From the NCBI GenBank assembly GCA_003523185.1, contig DPGN01000085.1, positions 4,759 through 16,128 of the forward strand: a DNA stretch of 11,370 nt, read 5' to 3'. The DNA is from Halieaceae bacterium. Lineage in GTDB: Bacteria; Pseudomonadota; Gammaproteobacteria; Pseudomonadales; Halieaceae. Below are positions 1 to 6,649 of this stretch, one piece after another. A program made the position numbers and the translations under genes. The notes below the pieces were generated by a model that ran no database searches, was not told the origin of the DNA, and saw only the letters and a program-made list of their open reading frames with translations. Position 1 is the first letter of the stretch; the number at the start of each line of letters is the position of its first letter.

Positions 1-444
1 ATCAAAAAGCCTCAGTTTCTGAGCCCTGAACAGATGAGCAACATCGTTCATAAGTTCAGAGAGTGTGGCAATGACCGTCTGATCCTCTGCGAGCGCGGCA
101 GCAACTTCGGCTACGACAACTTGGTGGTCGATATGTTGGGGTTTGGCGTTATGCGCAAAACGACTGGCGACGCGCCGGTCATCTTTGACGTTACTCATGC
201 ATTACAGCGTCGAGACCCCGGTGATGCAGCCTCAGGTGGCCGCCGATCCCAGGTGGTAGAGCTAGCAAGGTCCGGTATGGCAACCGGCCTGGCAGGACTC
301 TTTTTGGAATCACACCCGGATCCAGATAAGGCGTTGTGTGATGGGCCCAGTGCTTTACCTTTACAGCAGCTGCGGCCATTTTTGGAACAAGTAAAAGCCA
401 TCGACGATCTCGTCAAAGGGCTACCTCAACTGGAAATTAACTGA
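1..444 (+). CDS. kdsA: KDO-8-phosphate synthase (3-deoxy-8-phosphooctulonate synthase), 3' part only
   Basis: The enzyme condenses phosphoenolpyruvate with arabinose-5-phosphate to give KDO-8-phosphate, the cytoplasmic first committed step towards the KDO sugar of lipopolysaccharide. The frame is open from base 1, so the 5' end lies outside the window; 147 residues remain, about the last half of a family member of roughly 280. Visible family signatures are the CERGSNFGY block, LVVDM, PVIFDVTHALQ, SGGRR, ESHPDPDKALCDGPSALPL and a KAIDDLVKG tail close to that of E. coli KdsA. The N-terminal position that separates metal-dependent from metal-independent enzymes is not in view. eno begins 18 bases downstream, as in many gammaproteobacteria (pyrG-kdsA-eno), so co-transcription is likely. 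The identification is very secure. Confidence 0.97.
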   Translation: MKKPQFLSPEQMSNIVHKFRECGNDRLILCERGSNFGYDNLVVDMLGFGVMRKTTGDAPVIFDVTHALQRRDPGDAASGGRRSQVVELARSGMATGLAGLFLESHPDPDKALCDGPSALPLQQLRPFLEQVKAIDDLVKGLPQLEIN

Positions 445-452
445 CACTAAGT

Positions 453-456
453 GGAG
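453..456 (+). promoter_or_regulatory. Ribosome binding site of eno
   Basis: GGAG lies six bases before the GTG at 463. It supports that GTG as the enolase start; the N-terminus MSEIIDIRAFEVMDSRGNPTV is the normal length for the family. Confidence 0.65.
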
Positions 457-462
457 TAAGCG

Positions 463-1755
463 GTGAGCGAAATTATCGATATTCGGGCGTTTGAGGTTAT
501 GGACTCTCGAGGTAACCCTACGGTGATGGCCGAGGTCACCTTGGATGACGATACCGTTGGTGTAGCGTATGCACCATCAGGCGCAAGCACAGGTTCGCGC
601 GAGGCGCTTGAATTGCGAGATGCGGACCCTTCGCGTTATTTGGGTAAAGGCGTGTTGACTGCTGTTGCCAACGTGAACGGACCGATTCGCGAATGTTTGA
701 TTGGTCATGATGCCATGGATCAGCGCGCGGTAGATCAGCGAATGCTGGACGCCGATGGCACGCCTAATAAGAGTAAATACGGTGCGAATGCTATCTTGGC
801 AGTCTCACTGGCTAACGCGCGAGCCGCGGCGCAATCAGCAAAAATGCCGTTGTATGAGCACATAGCTCATCTAGCAGGTACCACGCAGCTCACCATGCCT
901 GTGCCGATGATGAATATCCTCAACGGGGGAGAGCACGCTGATAATAATGTTGATATTCAAGAGTTTATGATTCAGCCGGTATCTGCGACCTCGTTTGCTG
1001 ACGCCCTACGAGTGGGTGCGGAGATTTTCCATCATCTCAAGAAGGTGCTGGGCGCCCGCGGAATGGCGACGTCCGTTGGTGATGAGGGTGGTTTCGCGCC
1101 TGACTTGCCATCGAATGCGGCGGCACTCGAGGTCATCGCTGAAGCGGTTGGAAACGCGGGATACGTCCTCGGTCAGGACATCACCTTGGCGCTCGATTGC
1201 GCAGCCTCTGAATTCTATCGAGAGGGTCAGTATCACCTATCAGGTGAAGGACGATCTTTCTCGAGTGAGGGGTTTTCTGACTACCTGGCTGACCTGGCGG
1301 CGTCCCATCCTATTGTCTCAATAGAAGATGGACTCGACGAGTCCGACTGGGCGGGCTGGGCATACCTAACCGAGAAGCTTGGGGATAAGGTACAGCTTGT
1401 CGGCGACGACCTGTTCGTCACTAATACCAGTATCTTGAAGCGCGGCATTGACGAGAATATCGGCAACTCGATCTTGATCAAGTTCAATCAAATCGGATCA
1501 CTCAGTGAAACGTTGGATGCGATCAAAATGGCGCAGGATGCAGGCTTTACCGCGGTCATCTCTCACCGCAGTGGGGAGACGGAAGACGCTACGATTGCCG
1601 ATCTCGCGGTGGGCACGGGCGCAGGTCAGATTAAGACAGGCTCACTCTGCCGCTCCGATCGAGTGGCGAAGTACAACCGGTTGCTGAGGATTGAGGCCGA
1701 ACTTGGAATGACGGCTCCCTACAGAGGTAGAGCCGAATTGGAACGAGGGGCCTGA
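463..1755 (+). CDS. eno: Enolase (phosphopyruvate hydratase)
   Basis: Enolase interconverts 2-phosphoglycerate and phosphoenolpyruvate in glycolysis and gluconeogenesis; in many proteobacteria it also binds the RNA degradosome. The 430 residues match the usual size (E. coli 432). The expected catalytic and magnesium-binding positions are all present: H158 (GEHAD), E167, E208 (GDEGGF), D245, E288 (SIEDG), D315 (VGDD), K340 within the enolase signature ILIKFNQIGSLSET, H368 (ISHRSGETED) and K391. The start is GTG, backed by GGAG six bases upstream. The gene sits 18 bases after kdsA and four bases before ftsB. Enolase supplies phosphoenolpyruvate, a substrate of KdsA, which may explain the common pairing (inference). 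Nothing is missing or unusual. Confidence 0.98.
   Translation: MSEIIDIRAFEVMDSRGNPTVMAEVTLDDDTVGVAYAPSGASTGSREALELRDADPSRYLGKGVLTAVANVNGPIRECLIGHDAMDQRAVDQRMLDADGTPNKSKYGANAILAVSLANARAAAQSAKMPLYEHIAHLAGTTQLTMPVPMMNILNGGEHADNNVDIQEFMIQPVSATSFADALRVGAEIFHHLKKVLGARGMATSVGDEGGFAPDLPSNAAALEVIAEAVGNAGYVLGQDITLALDCAASEFYREGQYHLSGEGRSFSSEGFSDYLADLAASHPIVSIEDGLDESDWAGWAYLTEKLGDKVQLVGDDLFVTNTSILKRGIDENIGNSILIKFNQIGSLSETLDAIKMAQDAGFTAVISHRSGETEDATIADLAVGTGAGQIKTGSLCRSDRVAKYNRLLRIEAELGMTAPYRGRAELERGA
1745..1750 (+). promoter_or_regulatory. Ribosome binding site of ftsB inside the end of eno
   Basis: GAGGGG lies within the last codons of eno, nine bases before the ftsB ATG at 1760. It supports this start and translation from the same transcript as eno. 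Confidence 0.55.
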
Positions 1756-1759
1756 CCGA

Positions 1760-2053
1760 ATGCGGCCCCTGCTGGTAGCGCTACTGGGGCTGTTGCTCCT
1801 GTTGCAATATCGGCTGTGGTTGGGCGAGGGAGGTATTCGAGAACGTCAGGGTCTCGAGACGCAGGCTCGGGCTGGCGAAGAGAGCAATCAACGACTTCGT
1901 GAACGGAATGATGCGCTTGCGCATCAAGTGCTTGAGTTGCAGGAAGGCGATGAAATGCTAGAGGCGGTTGCGCGCGAAGAACTCGGCTTGGTTCGGCAAG
2001 GAGAGGAGTTTATTCTCTTTGTCGAGGATGACAGCGAAGAGAAGTCGCCGTGA
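1760..2053 (+). CDS. ftsB: Cell division protein FtsB
   Basis: FtsB is a small bitopic inner-membrane protein that joins FtsL and FtsQ in the divisome and helps activate septal peptidoglycan synthesis by FtsWI. The 97-residue product fits: a very short cytoplasmic start, one leucine-rich membrane segment at about residues 3-21 (with LQYRLWLGEGGI resembling E. coli LQYSLWFGKNGI), a periplasmic coiled coil at about 28-65 containing RLRERNDAL, and the conserved AREELGLVRQGEEF block near 71-84. The position directly after eno and before ispD is the canonical one in gammaproteobacteria. The stop overlaps the GTG of ispD (GTGA). The acidic tail DDSEEKSP is variable in the family. Confidence 0.95.
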   Translation: MRPLLVALLGLLLLLQYRLWLGEGGIRERQGLETQARAGEESNQRLRERNDALAHQVLELQEGDEMLEAVAREELGLVRQGEEFILFVEDDSEEKSP

Positions 2054-2760
2054 GTAGCAGCATATGGGCAGTCGTGCCTGCCGCAGGTAGCGGCAGCAGA
2101 ATGGCGGCTGAGGTGCCAAAGCAGTACCTCATGGTGAACGGCATACCGATCCTCGAATATACCTTGAGAGCACTATTGGCTTGCCCTGACATTCGTGGAC
2201 TGGTGGTTGTACTCGATCCGAGCGATCGACGTGCGGATTCGATCGATAGCCTCGCTGATCCAAGGGTATTCAGGGCGGCCGGTGGCAATGAGCGAGCAGA
2301 CTCGGTGTTATCTGGGCTACAAGCGATCGCGCCCTACGCGGGGCCAGATGACTGGGTACTGGTTCATGACGCGGCGCGCCCCTGTATCACCGTGTCGCTA
2401 TTGCGCGAATTGATAGATCATACAGTGGAGAGCGGTATAGGCACCGTGCTAGCGCAAGCGTCTACAGATACATTAAAGCGCGTGTCCTCAAACCTCAGAG
2501 TAAGTGAGTCACTGGATCGCCGTGTGATCTGGCGCGCGCAAACGCCTCAAATGTTTCGCTTGCCCGAGCTTGAGACCGCGCTATCGTCTGCTCTGAGCGA
2601 TGAGTTACCAATCACCGATGAGTCGATGGCTATGGAGTTGTCTGGCTTTCCAGTCGCGATTCTCGAGGGACCGTCAAGCAATATCAAAGTAACGCTGCCT
2701 ATCGATTTGGCGTTTGCTGAAATTATCTTGCAGCGTATGGCTGAGGAGGACGCCTCATGA
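2050..2760 (+). CDS. ispD: 2-C-methyl-D-erythritol 4-phosphate cytidylyltransferase
   Basis: IspD transfers CMP from CTP to 2-C-methyl-D-erythritol 4-phosphate, a cytoplasmic step of the MEP pathway to isopentenyl diphosphate. The 236 residues are full length (E. coli 236). Visible motifs: nucleotide-binding loop PAAGSGSRM (10-18), PKQYL with K24, GGNERADSVLSGL (78-90), VHDAARP (105-111), WRAQTPQMF (161-169), ITDE (188-191) and NIKVT with K213 near the C-terminus. The start is GTG overlapping the ftsB stop; only a weak purine-rich stretch precedes it, so coupling to ftsB translation is likely. The gene overlaps ispF by four bases (ATGA). IspD and IspF catalyse steps separated only by IspE. 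Confidence 0.97.
   Translation: MSSSIWAVVPAAGSGSRMAAEVPKQYLMVNGIPILEYTLRALLACPDIRGLVVVLDPSDRRADSIDSLADPRVFRAAGGNERADSVLSGLQAIAPYAGPDDWVLVHDAARPCITVSLLRELIDHTVESGIGTVLAQASTDTLKRVSSNLRVSESLDRRVIWRAQTPQMFRLPELETALSSALSDELPITDESMAMELSGFPVAILEGPSSNIKVTLPIDLAFAEIILQRMAEEDAS
2743..2750 (+). promoter_or_regulatory. Strong Shine-Dalgarno of ispF inside ispD
   Basis: GAGGAGGA contains a full GGAGG at 2745-2749, seven bases before the ispF ATG at 2757. It encodes acidic residues of the IspD tail (AEEDAS). It is the best ribosome binding site in the cluster and implies strong re-initiation at ispF. Confidence 0.75.
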
Positions 2761-3239
2761 GAATTGGTCATGGTTATGATGTACATGCGTTCGGCGAGGG
2801 CGATCACGTCATACTCTGTGGTGTGCGCATCGCGCATGAAAGAGGTTTGATAGCCCACTCAGATGGGGACGTGGCGCTACACGCGCTCACTGATGCCCTG
2901 TTAGGCGCACTTGCGCTGGGTGATATTGGCCATCACTTTCCGGATGATGATCCGGCGTATGAGGGGGCTGATAGCCGCGCGCTAATCAGACAGGTGATGG
3001 CACAGGTCAAGACGAGAGGATTTGCGCTAGGGAATGCGGATCTAACGATTATTGCCCAAGCGCCCAAACTAGCATCCCATATCGTGGGGATGCGCGAGCA
3101 CCTCGCCGAGGATCTGGACGCCGATCTAGACAGAATTAATGTGAAAGCGACAACCACGGAAGGACTGGGTTTTGTCGGTCGTGAAGAGGGTATTGCGGTG
3201 CATGCGGTGGTTTTACTGCAGGAGAGTCCCATCCAGTGA
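2757..3239 (+). CDS. ispF: 2-C-methyl-D-erythritol 2,4-cyclodiphosphate synthase
   Basis: IspF forms a trimer that cyclises CDP-methylerythritol 2-phosphate to methylerythritol 2,4-cyclodiphosphate with release of CMP, in the MEP isoprenoid pathway. The 160 residues are full length. Zinc ligands D8 and H10 (GYDVH) and H42 (SDGDVALHA, 35-43) are present, as are DIGHHFPDDD (56-65) and the signature KATTTEGLGFVGREEGIA beginning at 130, with E135. The ATG overlaps the ispD stop and has a consensus Shine-Dalgarno. Its own stop overlaps the GTG of pcm. In Pseudomonas and many relatives truD and surE follow ispF; here neither is present. Confidence 0.98.
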   Translation: MRIGHGYDVHAFGEGDHVILCGVRIAHERGLIAHSDGDVALHALTDALLGALALGDIGHHFPDDDPAYEGADSRALIRQVMAQVKTRGFALGNADLTIIAQAPKLASHIVGMREHLAEDLDADLDRINVKATTTEGLGFVGREEGIAVHAVVLLQESPIQ

Positions 3240-3892
3240 CAGACCTCCGCGGTATCGGTATGACGTCGCAGCGAACGCGGCTGAGACTCATTGAGCGGTT
3301 GAAGGCTCAAGGGATCTCTGATGAGCGTGTTCTGCAGGCAATGACTGACACGCCTCGCCATTTGTTCGTAGACGAAGCGCTGGCACACAGAGCGTACGAA
3401 GACACGGCGTTACCCATTGGATTCAATCAAACGCTGAGTCAGCCCTATATCGTTGCAAGAATGACAGAGCTTGCCTTGCTGTCGGGTAGGCCGAAACGTT
3501 TATTAGAACTGGGTACAGGTTCTGGTTACCAGAGCGCCGTCCTGTCAAACATTGCCGAAGAAGTGTACTCGGTGGAGCGGATCAAGCCTCTATTAGACAA
3601 GGCACGTGTGCGTCTTCGAAAGCTCAAGGCACGCAACGTTCGCTGTAAACACGGAGACGGTTTTGAAGGCTGGGAGGAGTTCGCACCTTTTGACGTCATT
3701 CTTGGCGCCGCGGCACCCGAGACGGTGCCTGAGCGTTTGTTGTCTCAATTAGCACCGGGCGGCGTTCTTCTTCTGCCGGTGGGTGGGGATTCACAGAAGT
3801 TGGTGCGTATTCAGCTAGGCGACGAAGGGTTTGAAGAGACCATCATCGAGGACGTTTTCTTTGTGCCAATGCTAGAAGGTTTGCAGCGATGA
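3236..3892 (+). CDS. pcm: Protein-L-isoaspartate O-methyltransferase
   Basis: Pcm uses S-adenosylmethionine to methylate isoaspartyl residues formed by damage to aspartate and asparagine, starting their repair in the cytoplasm. The 218 residues contain MTSQRTRLRLIERL, the substrate-region block TLSQPYIVARMTEL (66-79), SAM motif I ELGTGSGYQ (91-99), VERI (113-116), HGDGFEGW (139-146), LAPGGVLLLPVGG (172-184) and FVPML (209-213). The GTG at 3236 overlaps the ispF stop, with GGAG eleven bases upstream. An in-frame ATG at 3260 (residue 9) is an alternative, but the preceding LRGIGMTSQRTR resembles longer Pcm proteins of Pseudomonas type, as I recall them. The family usually sits next to surE and close to nlpD-rpoS; surE is absent here. 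Confidence 0.95.
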   Translation: MTDLRGIGMTSQRTRLRLIERLKAQGISDERVLQAMTDTPRHLFVDEALAHRAYEDTALPIGFNQTLSQPYIVARMTELALLSGRPKRLLELGTGSGYQSAVLSNIAEEVYSVERIKPLLDKARVRLRKLKARNVRCKHGDGFEGWEEFAPFDVILGAAAPETVPERLLSQLAPGGVLLLPVGGDSQKLVRIQLGDEGFEETIIEDVFFVPMLEGLQR

Positions 3893-4821
3893 GCCTTGAT
3901 ACACGGGATTGGCTGGGCCTTTATTTGCGTGGACTGGCCATGGGCGCGGCAGATCTTGTACCGGGTGTTTCTGGCGGGACGATAGCCCTCATTACAGGCA
4001 TCTATGATCGGTTTATTGCGGCTATTGCGGCCGTTGGTTTGGATGCCTTAAGGCTGGTGTTTTCGGTTGACTTCAAAGGCGCATGGGCGCATGTTGACGG
4101 GAATTTTTTGCTCGCGGTCGCTGCTGGAATTTTGTCTTCTGTGGTTGTACTTGCAGCACTACTGAACTGGTTGCTACTGAATTATCCGCTGCCCTTGTGG
4201 TCACTTTTTTGTGGTTTGGTATTGGCCAGCGCAGTGCATCTATTCTTAGTCGCGCGTGTGGAATGGACGGCCCGTGATTTTGGGCTCTGGTTTGTGGGCA
4301 TTGGCGTAGCGCTCACTCTGGGCTTGATGCAGGCCACACAGCTTCCTGTTACTCCTCTAAGCATTTTCCTTGCCGGCGCCATTGCTATTTCGGCCATGCT
4401 ACTGCCTGGCATTTCCGGCAGTTTTTTATTGCTTATTCTTGGTATGTATCAACCAGTGATCAGCGCAGTGGTTAGTCTCGATCTCGGTACCATTAGTCTC
4501 TTCGCGCTGGGCTGCCTTTGCGGTCTGCTGGCCTTTTCCCGTTTATTGAAAGCACTGCTAGCGCGCGCTCAGCGTGCCACCATGGCAACCCTCTACGGCT
4601 TCCTGCTGGGATCCGTCATTATGTTATGGCCCTGGCAACAGCCGGTCTCCTCTGTAGTGGATAGACATGGCGATAACCGTGTTGTTCAGAGCTTGCCTGT
4701 GTCACCTCAGGCGTACGCGGAGCTCGTAGGTGAGCCCATGCTGTGGCTATGTCTTATCGCGTTTAGTCTGGGTGCGGTAGTAGTTTCGGGTCTGCTGTCG
4801 CTCGGTTCCGTTGAGCACTAA
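3889..4821 (+). CDS. popT: DUF368 family membrane protein, PopT-type undecaprenyl-phosphate translocase
   Basis: DUF368 proteins have been shown in other bacteria (PopT) to help return undecaprenyl phosphate, the lipid carrier of cell-wall and surface polysaccharides, across the cytoplasmic membrane for reuse. The 310-residue protein has the two family signatures: GAADLVPGVSGGT at 19-31 and its inverted-topology counterpart LLPGISGSF at 171-179. It has about eight hydrophobic segments, near 72-93, 100-120, 126-144, 150-168, 177-196, 199-216, 228-245 and 275-300, plus the re-entrant-like motif regions. The ATG overlaps the pcm stop by four bases (ATGA), and AGAAGG lies nine bases upstream. Family membership is clear. 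The transport role in this organism is inferred from the family and from the ispD, ispF, kdsA and nlpD context. The symbol is by homology only. Confidence 0.88.
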   Translation: MSLDTRDWLGLYLRGLAMGAADLVPGVSGGTIALITGIYDRFIAAIAAVGLDALRLVFSVDFKGAWAHVDGNFLLAVAAGILSSVVVLAALLNWLLLNYPLPLWSLFCGLVLASAVHLFLVARVEWTARDFGLWFVGIGVALTLGLMQATQLPVTPLSIFLAGAIAISAMLLPGISGSFLLLILGMYQPVISAVVSLDLGTISLFALGCLCGLLAFSRLLKALLARAQRATMATLYGFLLGSVIMLWPWQQPVSSVVDRHGDNRVVQSLPVSPQAYAELVGEPMLWLCLIAFSLGAVVVSGLLSLGSVEH

Positions 4822-4824
4822 GTT

Positions 4825-5670
4825 GTGGCAAAGCGATCCGCGATGCGTCTATTCGGAAACATCATTGTTCTAACGACGTTGCTAGCAGGATGCTCGGGAA
4901 CAGATCCCGATAACCTGCGACCTTGGGAAGATGATGGTCAAACCAATGGTGTGGCGAGCGCCACCAAAGATTACGGCGCCAAGCTGGAACAGGGTAAACC
5001 TTACACCGTTGTAAGAGGCGATACGCTCTACTCCATTGCTTTTCGTCTTGGCATCGACTTCCGCGAGTTGGCGGCACGAAACGATATTCAGCCACCGTAT
5101 ATGATCAAAGTAGGGCAGAGGCTCAGAACAACGAAGCCAGCGCTTCAGCCTGCAAAGAAAGCTTCTAAAGTCGTTGTCAAAACGCCTCCACCCCCAGAAA
5201 AAGTAAAGAAAAGCGCTCCGAAGCAGTCAAAAGTGACACGGGTAACAAAACCTTCATTACAGTCGCAGGCCCCAAGTGCTAGTGTGAATAAGTCACAGTC
5301 CGTGTCGCGCTGGCGTTGGCCCTCAGCGGGCAAAGTTATTCGAACCTTCTCGAGCAATCGGCATAAGGGCATCGATATTGCTGGTAAGCGGGGCGATCCG
5401 GTAAAGGCTGTGGCGGCTGGTAAGGTGGTATATGCCGGGACAGGTGTAACGGGCTATGGCTCGTTACTGATTATCAAGCACAACGAAACGTACTTAAGTG
5501 CCTACGGTCACAACGAGCGATTGCTAGTCTCAGAGAATATGAAGATTGAAGCAGGACAGCAGATAGCAACCATGGGTAGCAGCGGAACCGATACAGTGAA
5601 GTTGCATTTCGAGCTACGTCGACGGGGTCAACCTATAGACCCGCTGACAGTGCTTCCCAGGCGTCGTTGA
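4825..5670 (+). CDS. nlpD: Lipoprotein NlpD: LysM plus degenerate M23 (LytM) domain, amidase activator
   Basis: NlpD is an outer-membrane lipoprotein that activates the septal amidase AmiC during daughter-cell separation. The 281-residue product has a signal peptide ending in lipobox LLAGC (lipidated C23, then S24, compatible with outer-membrane sorting), a LysM peptidoglycan-binding domain at about 59-102 (YTVVRGDTLYSIA), a lysine/proline-rich linker at about 103-160 and an M23 domain at about 170-275 (KGIDIAG, YLSAYGHN, LHFELR). The HxH motif of active enzymes reads K259-L-H261, so the domain is probably non-catalytic, as in known NlpD proteins. It is shorter than E. coli NlpD, mainly in the linker. 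The start is uncertain: GTG 4825 or ATG 4843 (residue 7), neither with a good Shine-Dalgarno. nlpD-rpoS adjacency is canonical, and in E. coli nlpD contains a major rpoS promoter. Confidence 0.95.
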   Translation: MAKRSAMRLFGNIIVLTTLLAGCSGTDPDNLRPWEDDGQTNGVASATKDYGAKLEQGKPYTVVRGDTLYSIAFRLGIDFRELAARNDIQPPYMIKVGQRLRTTKPALQPAKKASKVVVKTPPPPEKVKKSAPKQSKVTRVTKPSLQSQAPSASVNKSQSVSRWRWPSAGKVIRTFSSNRHKGIDIAGKRGDPVKAVAAGKVVYAGTGVTGYGSLLIIKHNETYLSAYGHNERLLVSENMKIEAGQQIATMGSSGTDTVKLHFELRRRGQPIDPLTVLPRRR

Positions 5671-5686
5671 GAGTGAGGGGCGCCAA

Positions 5687-5693
5687 AGAGGGG
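5687..5693 (+). promoter_or_regulatory. Ribosome binding site of rpoS
   Basis: AGAGGGG ends eleven bases before the ATG at 5705. It practically abuts the in-frame GTG at 5693, so it cannot serve that start. A second GAGGGG at 5675-5680 is twelve bases before the GTG. The first arrangement plus an ATG codon favours 5705. Confidence 0.45.
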
Positions 5694-5704
5694 TGGAAAC
5701 TCTT

Positions 5705-6646
5705 ATGGCAGACCTTGAAACACTTGAATCACCCGCAGCCAGTGAGGCCGCGCTAAATTTTCAAACAGAAAAGAGCAAAGCGATCACGCCAGACGAGTCG
5801 TCGGATAAGATTCGTGATGCCGATCCCCTGCAGCTTTATCTCAACGAAATTGGTTCAACACCGCTGCTAACAGCGGCTGAAGAGGTTCTTGTCGCAAAAG
5901 CGCTACAAGCCGGTGATGAGATGGCTCGGCATCGGATGATTAACAGCAATTTGCGCTTAGTGGTGATGATCGCGAAGCGCTATACAAATCGTGCGCTGCC
6001 GCTGCTTGACTTGATCGAGGAGGGGAATCTGGGCCTGATCCGCGCTGTTGAGAAGTTCGACCCCGATCGTGGCTTCAGGTTCTCCACCTATGCGACATGG
6101 TGGATCCGTCAGAGTATTGAACGCGCCTTAATGAACCAGGGTAGAACTATCAGGCTACCTATCCATATTCAAAAAGACATTAACATCATTGTGCGATGCA
6201 CGCGGGAGTTGAGAAGTTCCTTGCGGCGCGAGCCGTCGACGAGTGAGATTGCGGATGTTCTTGATCGTGACCCGGGAGAGGTGAGCAACCTTCTTAAACT
6301 GTCCGAAAAAATAACCTCGGTTGATAACCAACTCTCCACTGACAGCGATCGCAGTCTTGTTGAAACTGTCCCGTCACAGGGAGAGGATAATCCGTTTTCA
6401 ATTGTCGATGACCAAAAGGTCGAGGGGTGCCTCGAAGATTGGTTAGATGATCTTCCAGATCGCCAGCGCGAGATACTTGCAAGACGATTCGGATTGATGG
6501 GCTACGAAGCTTCAACCTTAGAGGCGGTGGGGGAGGAGGTTGGCCTCACCCGAGAGCGGGTGAGGCAGATACAGATTGACGCATTGGCTAGGCTCAAGCG
6601 CGCCGCGCTGCGTGATGGCCTGTCGGAAGAAGAGTTACTGGTATGA
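5705..6646 (+). CDS. rpoS: RNA polymerase sigma factor RpoS (sigma-38)
   Basis: RpoS directs RNA polymerase to general-stress and stationary-phase promoters. From the ATG the protein has 313 residues (E. coli 330); an upstream in-frame GTG at 5693 would add four. Domains in order (ATG numbering): region 1.2 with DPLQLYLNEIG (40-50); region 2 with SNLRLVVMIAKRY, DLIEEGNLGLIRAVEKFDP from 102 and FSTYATWWIRQSIERA near 126-141; region 3 with TIRLPIHIQKDIN from 148; region 4 with RQREILARRFGLMGYEASTL and helix-turn-helix VGLTRERVRQIQ near 279-290. The pattern DxxQLYLxEIG plus RFGLxGYEAxTLExVG separates RpoS from RpoD and RpoH. The lysine in IQKDIN matches the position (K173 in E. coli) needed for RssB/ClpXP turnover, as I recall it. 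rpoS is 22-34 bases after nlpD and converges on fdxA. Confidence 0.97.
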   Translation: MADLETLESPAASEAALNFQTEKSKAITPDESSDKIRDADPLQLYLNEIGSTPLLTAAEEVLVAKALQAGDEMARHRMINSNLRLVVMIAKRYTNRALPLLDLIEEGNLGLIRAVEKFDPDRGFRFSTYATWWIRQSIERALMNQGRTIRLPIHIQKDINIIVRCTRELRSSLRREPSTSEIADVLDRDPGEVSNLLKLSEKITSVDNQLSTDSDRSLVETVPSQGEDNPFSIVDDQKVEGCLEDWLDDLPDRQREILARRFGLMGYEASTLEAVGEEVGLTRERVRQIQIDALARLKRAALRDGLSEEELLV

Positions 6647-6649
6647 GGA

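Noticed and set aside
995..1687. Overlapping frames inside eno on both strands.
   Set aside because: eno is intact with all catalytic residues; these frames lack motifs and start signals.
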